A stretch of DNA of 64,000 nucleotides, taken from the NCBI GenBank assembly GCA_040223615.1, contig JAVKFY010000054.1:1-64000 (forward strand), given 5' to 3'. The notes under the pieces are model-generated. The model searched no databases. It had not been told where the DNA came from and saw only the letters and a program-made list of their open reading frames with translations. The stretch is from JAVKFY01 sp040223615 (GTDB lineage: Bacteria; Pseudomonadota; Alphaproteobacteria; GCA-2731375). Below, in pieces: positions 24,240 to 32,556 of the stretch. Position 1 is the stretch's first letter. Each line of letters starts with the position of its first letter. The position numbers and the translations under genes were made by a program.

Positions 24240-25028
24240 ATGCTTCTGAAGGACCAAGTCGATGCGCCGGCACATCCGGACACGACAGTCGACGCGCGCG
24301 AAGTCGCGCGCTTCCAGTCGTTGGCCGAGGAATGGTGGAAACCGGCCGGCAAGTTCGGCCCCGTTCACGACTTCAATTCCGCGCGCTTCGACTACATCAT
24401 CGACCGGGCGGCCGGTCATTTCCGTCGCCAGCCCAGCGGCGGAGGCGCGCTCGCGGGGCTGGACGTACTGGACGTCGGCTGCGGCGCCGGCCTGCTGTGC
24501 GAGCCATTGGCCGCGCGAGGTGCACGTCTCGTCGGCATCGACGCCGCCAGCCGCAATGTCGGTATCGCGCGTGCGCATGCGGCCCGTGGGGGCCTGAGCA
24601 TAGAATATCGCCACTGCCTGGCATCCGATATCGTCGCCGAAGATCGTCGCTTCGACGTTGTACTGAATACCGAGGTGATCGAGCATGTCGCCGACCCGGC
24701 GCAGCTCATGGCCGATTGCGCAGCGCTCGTGAAGCCAGGCGGACTTCTGGTGGTCGCTACCCTCAACCGAACGTTTCGGTCCTTGTTGCTGGGCATTGTC
24801 GCGGCGGAGTACGTGCTGCGCTGGCTGCCCCGAGGAACGCACGACTGGCGCCGCTTCGTCACCCCTGATGAAGTCAGGGGCATGCTGGAGAATACCGGCC
24901 TGTCGCCGATCGACCTGCGCGGCGTGACACTCAATCCATTGACCCGGCGCTGGCGCCTGTCTGGCGACACCAGCGTGAACTACATGCTGCAAGCTCATCG
25001 GCCGTCAGGCGCTGCCCCGGCGCCTTAG
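24240..25028 (+). CDS. ubiG: 3-demethylubiquinol 3-O-methyltransferase
   Basis: 262 residues. SAM-binding motif LDVLDVGCGAGLLCEPLA (about 74-91) and the following acidic loop LVGIDAA; NTEVIEHVADP and LVKPGGLLVVATLNRT are typical of UbiG, as is the TPDEV segment near the C-terminus. The enzyme performs both O-methylations of ubiquinone synthesis. Its position behind an RpoE-type promoter ties quinone supply to the stress response; it may be a second copy of the housekeeping gene. Confidence 0.9.
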   Translation: MLLKDQVDAPAHPDTTVDAREVARFQSLAEEWWKPAGKFGPVHDFNSARFDYIIDRAAGHFRRQPSGGGALAGLDVLDVGCGAGLLCEPLAARGARLVGIDAASRNVGIARAHAARGGLSIEYRHCLASDIVAEDRRFDVVLNTEVIEHVADPAQLMADCAALVKPGGLLVVATLNRTFRSLLLGIVAAEYVLRWLPRGTHDWRRFVTPDEVRGMLENTGLSPIDLRGVTLNPLTRRWRLSGDTSVNYMLQAHRPSGAAPAP

Positions 25029-25131
25029 CAGCGCACCGTCAAAGCAGAGCAAGCTGGCCGTTGCGCTGGCCGTCGATGGCAGACGGCCGGAAGGGAGTCC
25101 AGCGGCGACGCAACCGCGAGGAGGAACTTCA

Positions 25132-25629
25132 GTGCCGCGACCGACCCCACAAGTGCCCGAACCCGGACAGGAATCGGTCTGGGACTACCCGCGTCCGCCG
25201 CGGCTCGAACCCGTGCGTGAACGGGTCACAGTCGAGTTCGCCGGGGCGCTCGTAGCCGAAAGCCAATCCGCCTTCCGGGTCCTCGAGACCAGCCATCCGC
25301 CCGTCTACTACTTGCCGCCAACGGACATTCGAACCGGCTTCATGCTCGCGGCCTCCGGCCACTCCTATTGCGAGTTCAAGGGCATGGCGTGCTACTGGAC
25401 GCTCGAGGCAAATGGACTGCGTAGCGAGCGGGCCGCGTGGAGCTATCCGAACCCAACCAGGCGGTTTCAGCAAATAGCGGATTTCTTCGCCTTCTATCCA
25501 TCGCGGGTCGATCGATGCCGGGTTGGCGAACACGTGGTGCGCGCTCAGCCGGGCGACTTTTACGGCGGCTGGATCACTGACCGGATAGTCGGCCCTTTCA
25601 AAGGGAGCCCCGGGACGTTGGGCTGGTAG
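25132..25629 (+). CDS. DUF427 protein
   Basis: 165 residues from a GTG start with GAGGAGG upstream. DUF427 pattern: VTVEFAGALVAES, then SHPPVYYLPPTDI, CEFKGMACYWT and AWSYPNP, ending in the family's FYPSRVD-type beta segment. The C-terminus extends about 30 residues past the domain (GDFYGGWITDRIVGPFKG). Biochemical role unknown. It follows ubiG by 103 bases and is probably read from the same RpoE-type promoter. Confidence 0.88.
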   Translation: MPRPTPQVPEPGQESVWDYPRPPRLEPVRERVTVEFAGALVAESQSAFRVLETSHPPVYYLPPTDIRTGFMLAASGHSYCEFKGMACYWTLEANGLRSERAAWSYPNPTRRFQQIADFFAFYPSRVDRCRVGEHVVRAQPGDFYGGWITDRIVGPFKGSPGTLGW

Positions 25630-25714
25630 GTCCCGGTCGGCCGGCGCGCGACCCGTTGACATGGTCCATGCAGCCGACCAGATGGTTTTCCTGTGCTCTT
25701 CCGGTCGTATGCCG

Positions 25715-26092
25715 CTACGTTGCCTGCTGGCGAACCGCCGACTGAACCCATGGGTGCACGCGCAGGAATCCCCGGTAGGCCAGGTTCAAAACCCAAAGGA
25801 ACGGCGGCCGTTGCATCACCCGCCCGAGCAGGCGAAGGCCCGGAATGACTGTCCACAGCTGCGCGAAAGCTGCGCCGCCGGTGACCAGCCGGCCGTCCGG
25901 CGTGCGCACGTGAAAGCGTGCAAGTGTCTGTTCGCGCGACAGACCGGCGACATGTTCCGAGTCCGACAAGGCGCTGACGTCGATCCAGGTGACGTTACCG
26001 GCTTTGTCTTTACGGCGGTAGAAGGCGATCTCCCGCGCACATAGCGGACATGCACCGTCGTAGTACACGGTCAGATTCTGTCGTCTTGTCAT
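25715..26092 (-). CDS. DCC-family thiol-disulfide oxidoreductase-like protein (DUF393)
   Basis: 125 residues. The DxxCxxC motif YYDGACPLC (about 10-18) gives the family its name; WIDVSALSDS and HVRTPDGRLVTGGAAF follow as expected. Likely a thiol-redox protein, actual substrate unknown. A possible RpoE-type promoter lies so close that the message would start at or within a few bases of the ATG. Confidence 0.88.
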   Translation of the reverse strand: MTRRQNLTVYYDGACPLCAREIAFYRRKDKAGNVTWIDVSALSDSEHVAGLSREQTLARFHVRTPDGRLVTGGAAFAQLWTVIPGLRLLGRVMQRPPFLWVLNLAYRGFLRVHPWVQSAVRQQAT

Positions 26093-26098
26093 GACCTC

Positions 26099-26126
26099 AT
26101 TACGCGCCAGCTAGCGGATCGGATCT
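26099..26126 (-). promoter_or_regulatory. Possible RpoE-type promoter of the DCC-family gene
   Basis: AGATCC (26,121-26,126), 16 bases, CGTAAT (26,099-26,104) on the minus strand. One base departs from TGATCC, and the -10 element ends only 6 bases before the start codon, so use would give a leaderless message. Weaker than the other six. Confidence 0.4.
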
Positions 26127-26288
26127 CCGGCACCGACATCATGGCATCGCTGGCCAACGCCGCTCGCCGCGATCGGCGCCGCCGATGTAGTGAGCCATTC
26201 GCGGCTGGTCAGAATCGACGAGGAAGGCACGCTGACTGTGCGGCGCGAAGTCCTGACATCGGAGGGGACTCGGCCCGGATAATCTTGC

Positions 26289-28952
26289 ATGATCGGCGCC
26301 GGAGGCGGAGTTGGACGGATGACACGTGTCCTCGATCTCGCGAACGGCCTGATCGGTATCGGCCAGGACATCCTGGGCGCCGCCGCCGGCGACCTGTTGG
26401 GCTACTCCGTCGGCGGTGGCGGCGACTTCAACGGCGACGGCATCGCCGACATCGTCGTCGGCGCGCCCGGCGTCGATGCGTTCTATTCCAACACCGGCGC
26501 GGCCTACGTGATCTACGGCGGCGTCAACGCCTTCCTCAGCCCGATCGATCTCAACAACCTCGGCAGCGCCGGCTTCCGCCTGTTCGGCGAAGGCGCGTTC
26601 GACTATGCCGGGCGCACGGTCGAGTCCGGCGGCGACTTCGACGGCGACGGCATTGACGACCTGATCATCGGCGCGTCGGAGACCGTGTATGAGCCGGGCC
26701 AAGCCTACGTGGTGTTCGGCGACAACAGCGGCTTCGCCTCCGACGTGCTGCTCGGCTTCGGTGCCTTCCGCGTGTTCGGGGGCAATGTCGGCGATGGCGC
26801 CGGCACCGGCATCGCCTCGGTCGGCGACGTTGATGGCGACGGCCGCGACGACTTCGTCATCGGTTCACCAGGTTTCGACTTCTACGGCCCGAATATCGGC
26901 GGCGCTTCTCTGATCCACGGCGATGCCACGCTCGGCGCCGATATTTCGCTGTTCTACAGCGGCAACTTCTTCTACTCGCTGACCAGCCCCTATGCCGGTG
27001 TCGCGGTCGGCGGCGGCGGCGACTTCAACGGCGACGGCCGCGACGACTTCCTGATCGCCGGCAACGGTTTCAACTACGCCGGCCGCACCTACGTGATCTA
27101 CGGGCAGGCCAATCGGCTCTATCCGAGCAACATGGATTCGCTGTCCTTCTACGGCTCCGGCTTCTCCATCGTCGGTGAGTACCAGGGCGACTTCCTGAAC
27201 GGCGGCAACGTCGACTTCGTCGGCGACATTAACGGCGACGGTTTCGAGGATATCGGCGTCGGCGCGCCGAGCCGCGGCGCCAATGGTGCCGCCTACATCA
27301 TCTTCGGCGGGCCGGGCCTCACGCCCGACCTCAGCCTCGCCAACTTGGGCAGCCGGGGCATCAAGATCGTCGGCGAGAATCCCGGCGACGCGTTCGGTTT
27401 CGACATCCAGTCGGCCGGCGACTTCAACGGCGACGGCATCGACGACGTCGTGATAACCGCCTACGGCTATACCTCACCGGGCAACAATGCCGGCGCGGTG
27501 TACGTGGTGTTCGGCCAGCCGGGCTTGAGCGGCCCGATCGTCCTGGACGACCTGAACGACCAGGAAGGCGTCAAGTATATCGGCGCCGGCAACGACAAGA
27601 TCCGCTCCGCCCAGGGCGTCAACGACGTCAACGGCGACGGCTTCAGCGACCTTATGATCGGCAAGCCAGGCGCCAGCAACGGGGCGTTCCTGACCGGCGC
27701 CGCCAACCTGCTGTTCGGCTTCGCCCAACTCGACGGCACCGCCGCCGCCGACAACTATGCCGGCGGCACCGGGCGCGACAGCCTGATCGGCGGCGACGGC
27801 AACGACATCCTGGTTGGCAATGGTGGCAACGACTCGCTGTTCGGCGGCAGCGATGCCGACAGCCTGGACGGCGGCACCGAGGACGACATGCTGGTATCCG
27901 GCACCGGCAACGATTCCATGTTCGGCGGCAACGGCATCGACACCGCGGTGCTCGATTTCGGCAGCAAGGACGACTTCCAGGTGCGGCTGCTGTCGGGGTC
28001 GGCGTTGGCGGCCGCCTTCACCTCGCCGAACGTCGACGCGGTGTTCACCGGCGCGGCGGTGCGCATGCAGTTCGCCGGCGGTGAGGCCGGGTTCCAGCTC
28101 TTGGCCTCCGACATCGAGAAGGTGCAGTTCGGCGATGGCACCGTCGACCTGTCCGACATCGTCGACCTCAACCTGGCCTCGACCGGCATCGACAACCTGA
28201 TCGCCGGCGGTGCCGGTAATAACCGCCTCATCGGCGATGCCAGCGACGACGTGATGGCGGCGGGGGCGGGCGACGACACGATCGACGGCGCCGGTGGTGC
28301 CGACCGCGCCTACGGTCAGGCCGGGAACGATTCCGTGATGGGTGGCGTCGGCAACGACTCGCTGTTTGGCAATCTCGGCAACGACACCGTGATGGGCGGC
28401 ACCGGCGACGACTCGATGAAGGCCCAGACCGACGACGACGTGATCATGGGCGAGGGCGGCAACGACGTCGCCTTCGGCGGCGGCAATGACGACATGATCG
28501 ACGGCGGCGCGGATTCGGACACGTTGAACGGCAATTCCGGGTTCGACACGATCCTGGGCGGCGCCGGCAACGACACGCTGCGCGGCCAGGGCGGACGCGA
28601 CAGCCTGAACGGCGGCGACGGCAACGACCTGCTGCTGGGCATGCAGGGCTTCGACACGCTGGTCGGCGGCAACGGCGACGACACCCTGATCGGCGGCCCG
28701 GCGAATGACACGCTGACCGGTGGGGCCGGCACCGATACCTTCACCTTCGGTTCCGGCCAGGGCAGCAACACGATCACCGACTTCGAAGACGGCACCGACA
28801 CGATCCTGTTCCAGGGCTTCACCTTCGCCGACCTGAACATCGCCAACTCCGGCGGCAATGCGGTGATCACCGTCGACGGTGACGATATCTTGGTCACGGT
28901 GAACGGGATCAGCGCCAACCAGCTCACGACGGCCGACTTCGTTTTCGGCTAG
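26289..28952 (+). CDS. FG-GAP / RTX calcium-binding protein, type I secreted
   Basis: 887 residues, or 877 if the start is ATG 26319, which has GGAG 9 bases upstream. No signal peptide. Residues about 30-480 hold seven FG-GAP (integrin-alpha-like) repeats of the form GDFNGDGxxDxxxGAPG. Residues about 495-800 hold RTX nonapeptides (GGxGNDxLx) with a short interruption near 550-620. The C-terminal 60 residues (TNTITDFEDGTDTILFQG and after) fit a type I secretion signal. Probably a cell-surface or secreted adhesion-type protein folded by calcium. No transporter genes for it lie nearby. Confidence 0.9.
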   Translation: MIGAGGGVGRMTRVLDLANGLIGIGQDILGAAAGDLLGYSVGGGGDFNGDGIADIVVGAPGVDAFYSNTGAAYVIYGGVNAFLSPIDLNNLGSAGFRLFGEGAFDYAGRTVESGGDFDGDGIDDLIIGASETVYEPGQAYVVFGDNSGFASDVLLGFGAFRVFGGNVGDGAGTGIASVGDVDGDGRDDFVIGSPGFDFYGPNIGGASLIHGDATLGADISLFYSGNFFYSLTSPYAGVAVGGGGDFNGDGRDDFLIAGNGFNYAGRTYVIYGQANRLYPSNMDSLSFYGSGFSIVGEYQGDFLNGGNVDFVGDINGDGFEDIGVGAPSRGANGAAYIIFGGPGLTPDLSLANLGSRGIKIVGENPGDAFGFDIQSAGDFNGDGIDDVVITAYGYTSPGNNAGAVYVVFGQPGLSGPIVLDDLNDQEGVKYIGAGNDKIRSAQGVNDVNGDGFSDLMIGKPGASNGAFLTGAANLLFGFAQLDGTAAADNYAGGTGRDSLIGGDGNDILVGNGGNDSLFGGSDADSLDGGTEDDMLVSGTGNDSMFGGNGIDTAVLDFGSKDDFQVRLLSGSALAAAFTSPNVDAVFTGAAVRMQFAGGEAGFQLLASDIEKVQFGDGTVDLSDIVDLNLASTGIDNLIAGGAGNNRLIGDASDDVMAAGAGDDTIDGAGGADRAYGQAGNDSVMGGVGNDSLFGNLGNDTVMGGTGDDSMKAQTDDDVIMGEGGNDVAFGGGNDDMIDGGADSDTLNGNSGFDTILGGAGNDTLRGQGGRDSLNGGDGNDLLLGMQGFDTLVGGNGDDTLIGGPANDTLTGGAGTDTFTFGSGQGSNTITDFEDGTDTILFQGFTFADLNIANSGGNAVITVDGDDILVTVNGISANQLTTADFVFG

Positions 28953-29110
28953 CCGCACTGGTTGCGGCCCAGCCAAGAACGGCCTGTCAAAAGCTGTCAA
29001 CGGAACAACAATCCGCGGTGCGCTTGTATATCAAAGGCAAGCCCGCATTCATGACTGGTGTCTGGCGGGGTTCGTCATCTCCAGGCAAGGCCGAACAGTG
29101 GGAACCGCTG

Positions 29111-30187
29111 TCAGGTCGCGCTCACGAAATCCGCGACACGCCGACCTACCTCAACTGGAGCATCCTCGGGGCTATAGTGCGCGGCCCCGGCGAGCCGATA
29201 CACCTCACCGTCGGGAAACGCCGCCTGGAACAGCGGCAAGAACTGCTCGGCCAGCAGAGTCCGGTCAGCGTCGCCCCACAGGGCCAAAGCGGGCTTGCTG
29301 GCCAGCGCGGCGGCGGTGGCGGCATCCGGCGCTTCGAACTTGTGTGCACCGGTGGCGAAGCCCTTGGCCCAGCCGATCGCGCCCGCCGCGTGACCGCGCG
29401 TCGGAAACGGCGCGCGATAGGCCGCCAGCCACGCGTCGGTGATGATCTCGTTGCGATTGAAGCCGTTGAGCTTCAGCGTCGACAGGATGTTGTAGTCGAG
29501 GTGCCCGAGCACCTCTTCCAGAGTCCCGTCAGCCGCCGCCTTCAAGATCCACTGAAACCAGGGCGCCTGGGCGGCGTTGGCCGTCAGGCGCTCGATCAGA
29601 TCGGGCTGGCCGAGTGGCGTCGGACCGTTGACCGAGACGATACGCCTGATGCGATCCGGGTGCCGGATCGCGAGTCCTATGCCGACGGGCCCGCCGAAGT
29701 CGTGCATCACCAGTGTCAGGTCGCGTAGGTCGCCAGCCAGCACGAAGCGCTCCAGGTTGTCGATGTGGTCCTGCAGCCAGTAGCTCCTATGCTGCGGCGT
29801 TGCGCTCTTTCCGAACCCCATGTGATCGACGGCAACCACCCGCGCGTTTCGCGCCCAGAGCGGGATCTGGTTGCGGAAGAGGTAGCTCCAGGTCGGCTCG
29901 CCGTGCAGCAGCAACAGCGTGTCGGTGCCGGCGCCTTCATCGACGTAGTGCATCGGAAAGCCGGCCGCGTCGCTATAGCGGGCCTGGAACGGCCAGGTCC
30001 CGTCGAAGGACTCTTGCGCGCCGACGGCCGGCGGCAGCTCATCGGCACTTGGGCGCCTCGAGGATGCGACGCATTGGGCCTTTGCTGGTGGCGCGAACGG
30101 GACAGCGGCCGTGGCCGCGACGGTGCCGAGCAACCGGCGCCTGGATACCGGATCGTGGCGAGCGGCGTTCTGGTCGTGCATGGTCAA
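29111..30187 (-). CDS. Tat-exported haloalkane dehalogenase-like hydrolase
   Basis: 358 residues. A twin-arginine signal (SRRRLLGTVAATAAV, about 15-29) ends near AKA. Alpha/beta-hydrolase fold: oxyanion segment LLHGEPTWSYLFRN, nucleophile Asp in LVMHDFGGPVGIGLA, catalytic His in AAHYSPED. The Asp nucleophile and HGEPTWS fit haloalkane or fluoroacetate dehalogenases and epoxide hydrolases; halide-binding Trp assignments need an alignment. Export of such an enzyme is uncommon. It ends an operon-like run with the DUF417 and VOC genes, divergent from an AraC regulator. Confidence 0.85.
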   Translation of the reverse strand: MTMHDQNAARHDPVSRRRLLGTVAATAAVPFAPPAKAQCVASSRRPSADELPPAVGAQESFDGTWPFQARYSDAAGFPMHYVDEGAGTDTLLLLHGEPTWSYLFRNQIPLWARNARVVAVDHMGFGKSATPQHRSYWLQDHIDNLERFVLAGDLRDLTLVMHDFGGPVGIGLAIRHPDRIRRIVSVNGPTPLGQPDLIERLTANAAQAPWFQWILKAAADGTLEEVLGHLDYNILSTLKLNGFNRNEIITDAWLAAYRAPFPTRGHAAGAIGWAKGFATGAHKFEAPDAATAAALASKPALALWGDADRTLLAEQFLPLFQAAFPDGEVYRLAGAAHYSPEDAPVEVGRRVADFVSAT

Positions 30188-30213
30188 ACCTCGCTAGGAT
30201 AGGTGCGTCGTGT

Positions 30214-30366
30214 TTATGCGGCTCGGGGCTGGATTCGGTTTGCCGCCATCGTCTCGTGCCAGCGCATCAGATTGTCGAAGCCGTCGACACGCACCCCCAG
30301 GCGGGCCTGGACCTGACGCTCGCCCTCATGAAATGGCGATCGGCGGACCTGCTGTTTGGCATTCAT
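30214..30366 (-). pseudogene. Short frame resembling the N-terminus of a pyridoxamine-oxidase-type protein
   Basis: A 50-residue frame whose ATG overlaps the DUF417 stop codon (ATGA). It begins MNAKQQVRRSPFHEGERQVQ and continues ARLGVR, which resembles the start of pyridoxamine 5'-phosphate oxidase-family/FAD-binding reductase proteins (SPFHxGExxVQxRLGVR). The rest (FDNLMRWHETMAANR) does not, and then it stops. Most likely the remnant of a larger gene; it could also be a real tiny coupled gene. Confidence 0.45.
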
Positions 30367-30911
30367 GTGCGATGGGCTCCTATCGAATGCGCTGTGGCCG
30401 GCTCAGACGGCGCGCGCCGGCGGTGCTGCAGCGTGTCGCCGGCGAGCCACAAAGCCGCGCCAAGTAGCACCGCGTCCTTGACGAGAAACTGGCCCGGCAC
30501 CACCGACAGCGCAGGAAAGCCGCCAAGGCTCTGCTCCCAACCCGGTGCCGTGAACAGGAAACTGAGCGTGACCAGCGTCGTCGCCGCAACCAGCATCGCG
30601 CCGACCAACGAGGCGATCGTCGACCAAGGCCGGAGCGCTAGCAGCGCCGCGGCCGCAATCTCAACGGTGCCGATGAGGTTCGCCACGCCGCGCTGATCGA
30701 GGATCACGTGCAGCCACGACAGCAGCGGGCTCGATGCGATCAGGCCGTCGATCGCGGCCGCTTCGTAGGCGGTGAACTTCATGGCGCCGATCCAGGCGAA
30801 GACCAGAACCAATGCGTAGAGCGTCGCCGTGCGGCCGAATCCGCTCAGGGCTGCGACATCGCGCATAGCGCTCGCCGAACGCATCACGCTCAGAACCGTC
30901 ATGCTGCTCAT
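30363..30911 (-). CDS. DUF417 (YkgB/RclC-like) membrane protein
   Basis: 182 residues with four membrane segments (about 28-46, 78-95, 100-122 and 140-160). Family signatures: VFAWIGAMKFTAYEAAAIDGLI, SPLLSWLH, GVANLIGTVEIAAA, and GGFPALSVVPGQFLVKD. RclC of E. coli, in the same family, is tied to reactive-chlorine resistance. The C-terminal 20 residues are a hydrophilic extension. It stands between the VOC gene and the fragment. Confidence 0.87.
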   Translation of the reverse strand: MSSMTVLSVMRSASAMRDVAALSGFGRTATLYALVLVFAWIGAMKFTAYEAAAIDGLIASSPLLSWLHVILDQRGVANLIGTVEIAAAALLALRPWSTIASLVGAMLVAATTLVTLSFLFTAPGWEQSLGGFPALSVVPGQFLVKDAVLLGAALWLAGDTLQHRRRAPSEPATAHSIGAHRT

Positions 30912-30950
30912 GGTGTTTCTCCGGGTTGCTAGAAAGAGCGACTTTGGTCG

Positions 30951-31361
30951 TCAGCCCACGGGCGCAATGAGTTCGAGGCGAATGCCGCCGGGGATGGTGC
31001 ACATCATGTGCTGCGTTGGGCCGCCGCCGAGGGATTCAGGGGAGAACTCGATGGCTACCGTGCTGTCAGCGGCGAGCCTGCGGGCCAGGTTGTCCAGCGT
31101 GGCAGCGTCGGCAACCTTCAGTGCAAGATGGTGCAGCCCGATGTTGTTCGATCGATCGACGGCGCGCGCGGTTGCAGGATCAGCCACCTGCCAGAGGGTG
31201 ACCATCGTGGCACCATCACTCACGAACACCGCCGGGTAGTCGGGCACTTCGCCGACCTGGTTGAATCCCAGGGTGTTGACGAAGAACGAACGCGTGGCGG
31301 CCAGATCAGGCACGGTGAGGCCGATGTGGTGGGCCCCTTGGGTGGCGGCGGCGTTGGACAT
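30951..31361 (-). CDS. VOC-family (glyoxalase/dioxygenase-fold) protein
   Basis: 136 residues starting MSNAAATQGAHHIGLTVPDL. Two beta-alpha-beta-beta-beta modules with metal ligands at HHIGLTV (His), LHHLALKV (His) and the terminal Glu in RLELIAP. Substrate unknown; such proteins include glyoxalases, resistance proteins and extradiol dioxygenases. First gene of the cluster under likely control of the divergent AraC regulator. Confidence 0.87.
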   Translation of the reverse strand: MSNAAATQGAHHIGLTVPDLAATRSFFVNTLGFNQVGEVPDYPAVFVSDGATMVTLWQVADPATARAVDRSNNIGLHHLALKVADAATLDNLARRLAADSTVAIEFSPESLGGGPTQHMMCTIPGGIRLELIAPVG

Positions 31362-31613
31362 ATCATTCCCCTTGTTGCGGAGCACCGCACGGTAGAGGCA
31401 GCTCCGTTCAGATTTGGCTGCGGCTGTGGCTTGCGATGGACTGTCGAGGTCGAAGCGAGGCCGTCAGGTACGCTGGGAATATTGGCGCTGCGCGGCTCGC
31501 GTTATTTCAGGATCCTGCGTTTCAGAATCACGCGCGATCGCGCCCCGCAGTTGAGCAAGGCGAGAAGTCCCGCCTGAACGCGCTCTTTCAGCAGGGCGGT
31601 AAAGGAGGCCCGC
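31362..31613. promoter_or_regulatory. Divergent promoter region
   Basis: 252 bases between the VOC gene and the AraC-type regulator gene. Expected to hold both promoters and the regulator's binding site, but no clear direct repeat was picked out by eye. Confidence 0.35.
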
Positions 31614-32483
31614 TTGGCTAGCCAGCGCATGAGCCTGCAGGCGCTGCCCCAGAAGGCACTTCCGGAATGGGGCCGTCGAGTCAGTTTCGACCGGTTCTTC
31701 GTCGAGTTGGTCCCGGCCGGACCGCGGACCATGAATATTCAGCTCGCTGAATCGATCGCGACCATCAGCTTCAGTGCCGATGAAGGGGCGAGCACCTTGG
31801 CCGGCGACCGCCTACGCCGCTACGACCGGCGTCCCTACGAGTTCATTGTCGCCCCGGAAGGGTTTCCGCTGCGCGGCGAATCAACGGCGGCGCCCGAAGT
31901 TCTCGTGCTCGTCTTTGCCTTCGAAGCGTTACGAAAGGATATCGCCGCCGCGCTTCAGATCTCGCCGGAGATCCTAACGCCTCGAGTCATCATTGGCGGC
32001 CCTCGCTCGTTCACGACGGAGATCGCGCAGCGCATTCGCAGGCACATGTTGGTGGACGCGATTTCCGAGCATTATCTCCACAGCCTGAGCCTGACGCTGA
32101 TCGTCGAGATGTTGCGCTTGCCGAAGCGCCAGCAGCAGAACCGGCGTGGATCAACGTTGAACGAACGTGTACTGCGTTCGATCCTCGACTACATCGATGC
32201 AAACCTCGATGCCAATCTGTCCTTGGAGGGGTTGGCCGGCCTCGCCGGGGTCGTGACACACCAATTCGGCCGAAGCTTCAAGCGCAAGGTCGGTCAGCCA
32301 CCGCATCGATATGTGCTCGCCCGTCGGATTGAAGCGGCGCGGCAAAGACTGAAAACAACTGATGACCCGATTGCCGAGATCGCCTACGCCACCGGCTTCT
32401 CATCGCAGAGCCACATGACAACCACTTTCCGGCGTGAGATCGGCATCACGCCGGCCAGCATCAGGAACGAAGCCAAGGCGTAG
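31614..32483 (+). CDS. AraC-family transcriptional regulator
   Basis: 289 residues from a TTG start, chosen because AAAGGAGG sits 6 bases before it; an ATG five codons later is the alternative. The N-terminal part (1-165) is a possible effector-binding domain without clear sugar-binding motif. The C-terminal AraC double helix-turn-helix (about 190-285) contains LSLEGLAGLAGVVTHQFGRSFK and DDPIAEIAYATGFSSQSHMTTTFR followed by GITPASIR. Probably controls the divergent VOC/DUF417/dehalogenase cluster. Confidence 0.92.
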   Translation: MASQRMSLQALPQKALPEWGRRVSFDRFFVELVPAGPRTMNIQLAESIATISFSADEGASTLAGDRLRRYDRRPYEFIVAPEGFPLRGESTAAPEVLVLVFAFEALRKDIAAALQISPEILTPRVIIGGPRSFTTEIAQRIRRHMLVDAISEHYLHSLSLTLIVEMLRLPKRQQQNRRGSTLNERVLRSILDYIDANLDANLSLEGLAGLAGVVTHQFGRSFKRKVGQPPHRYVLARRIEAARQRLKTTDDPIAEIAYATGFSSQSHMTTTFRREIGITPASIRNEAKA

Positions 32484-32556
32484 CAAGCGGCCGTTGTGGA
32501 CATTGTCGGCCATGCGTCAGGTCCGGTTTCGGTCAAGAGGTCGACAATAATTCCCG

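Noticed and set aside
27770..28740. Regular short repeats that could suggest a CRISPR array
   Set aside because: The period is 27 bases or less, in frame with RTX nonapeptides, no distinct spacers.
27474..29000. Long minus-strand frame over the RTX region
   Set aside because: Antisense of periodic RTX/FG-GAP coding sequence; repeats keep the opposite frame open by chance.
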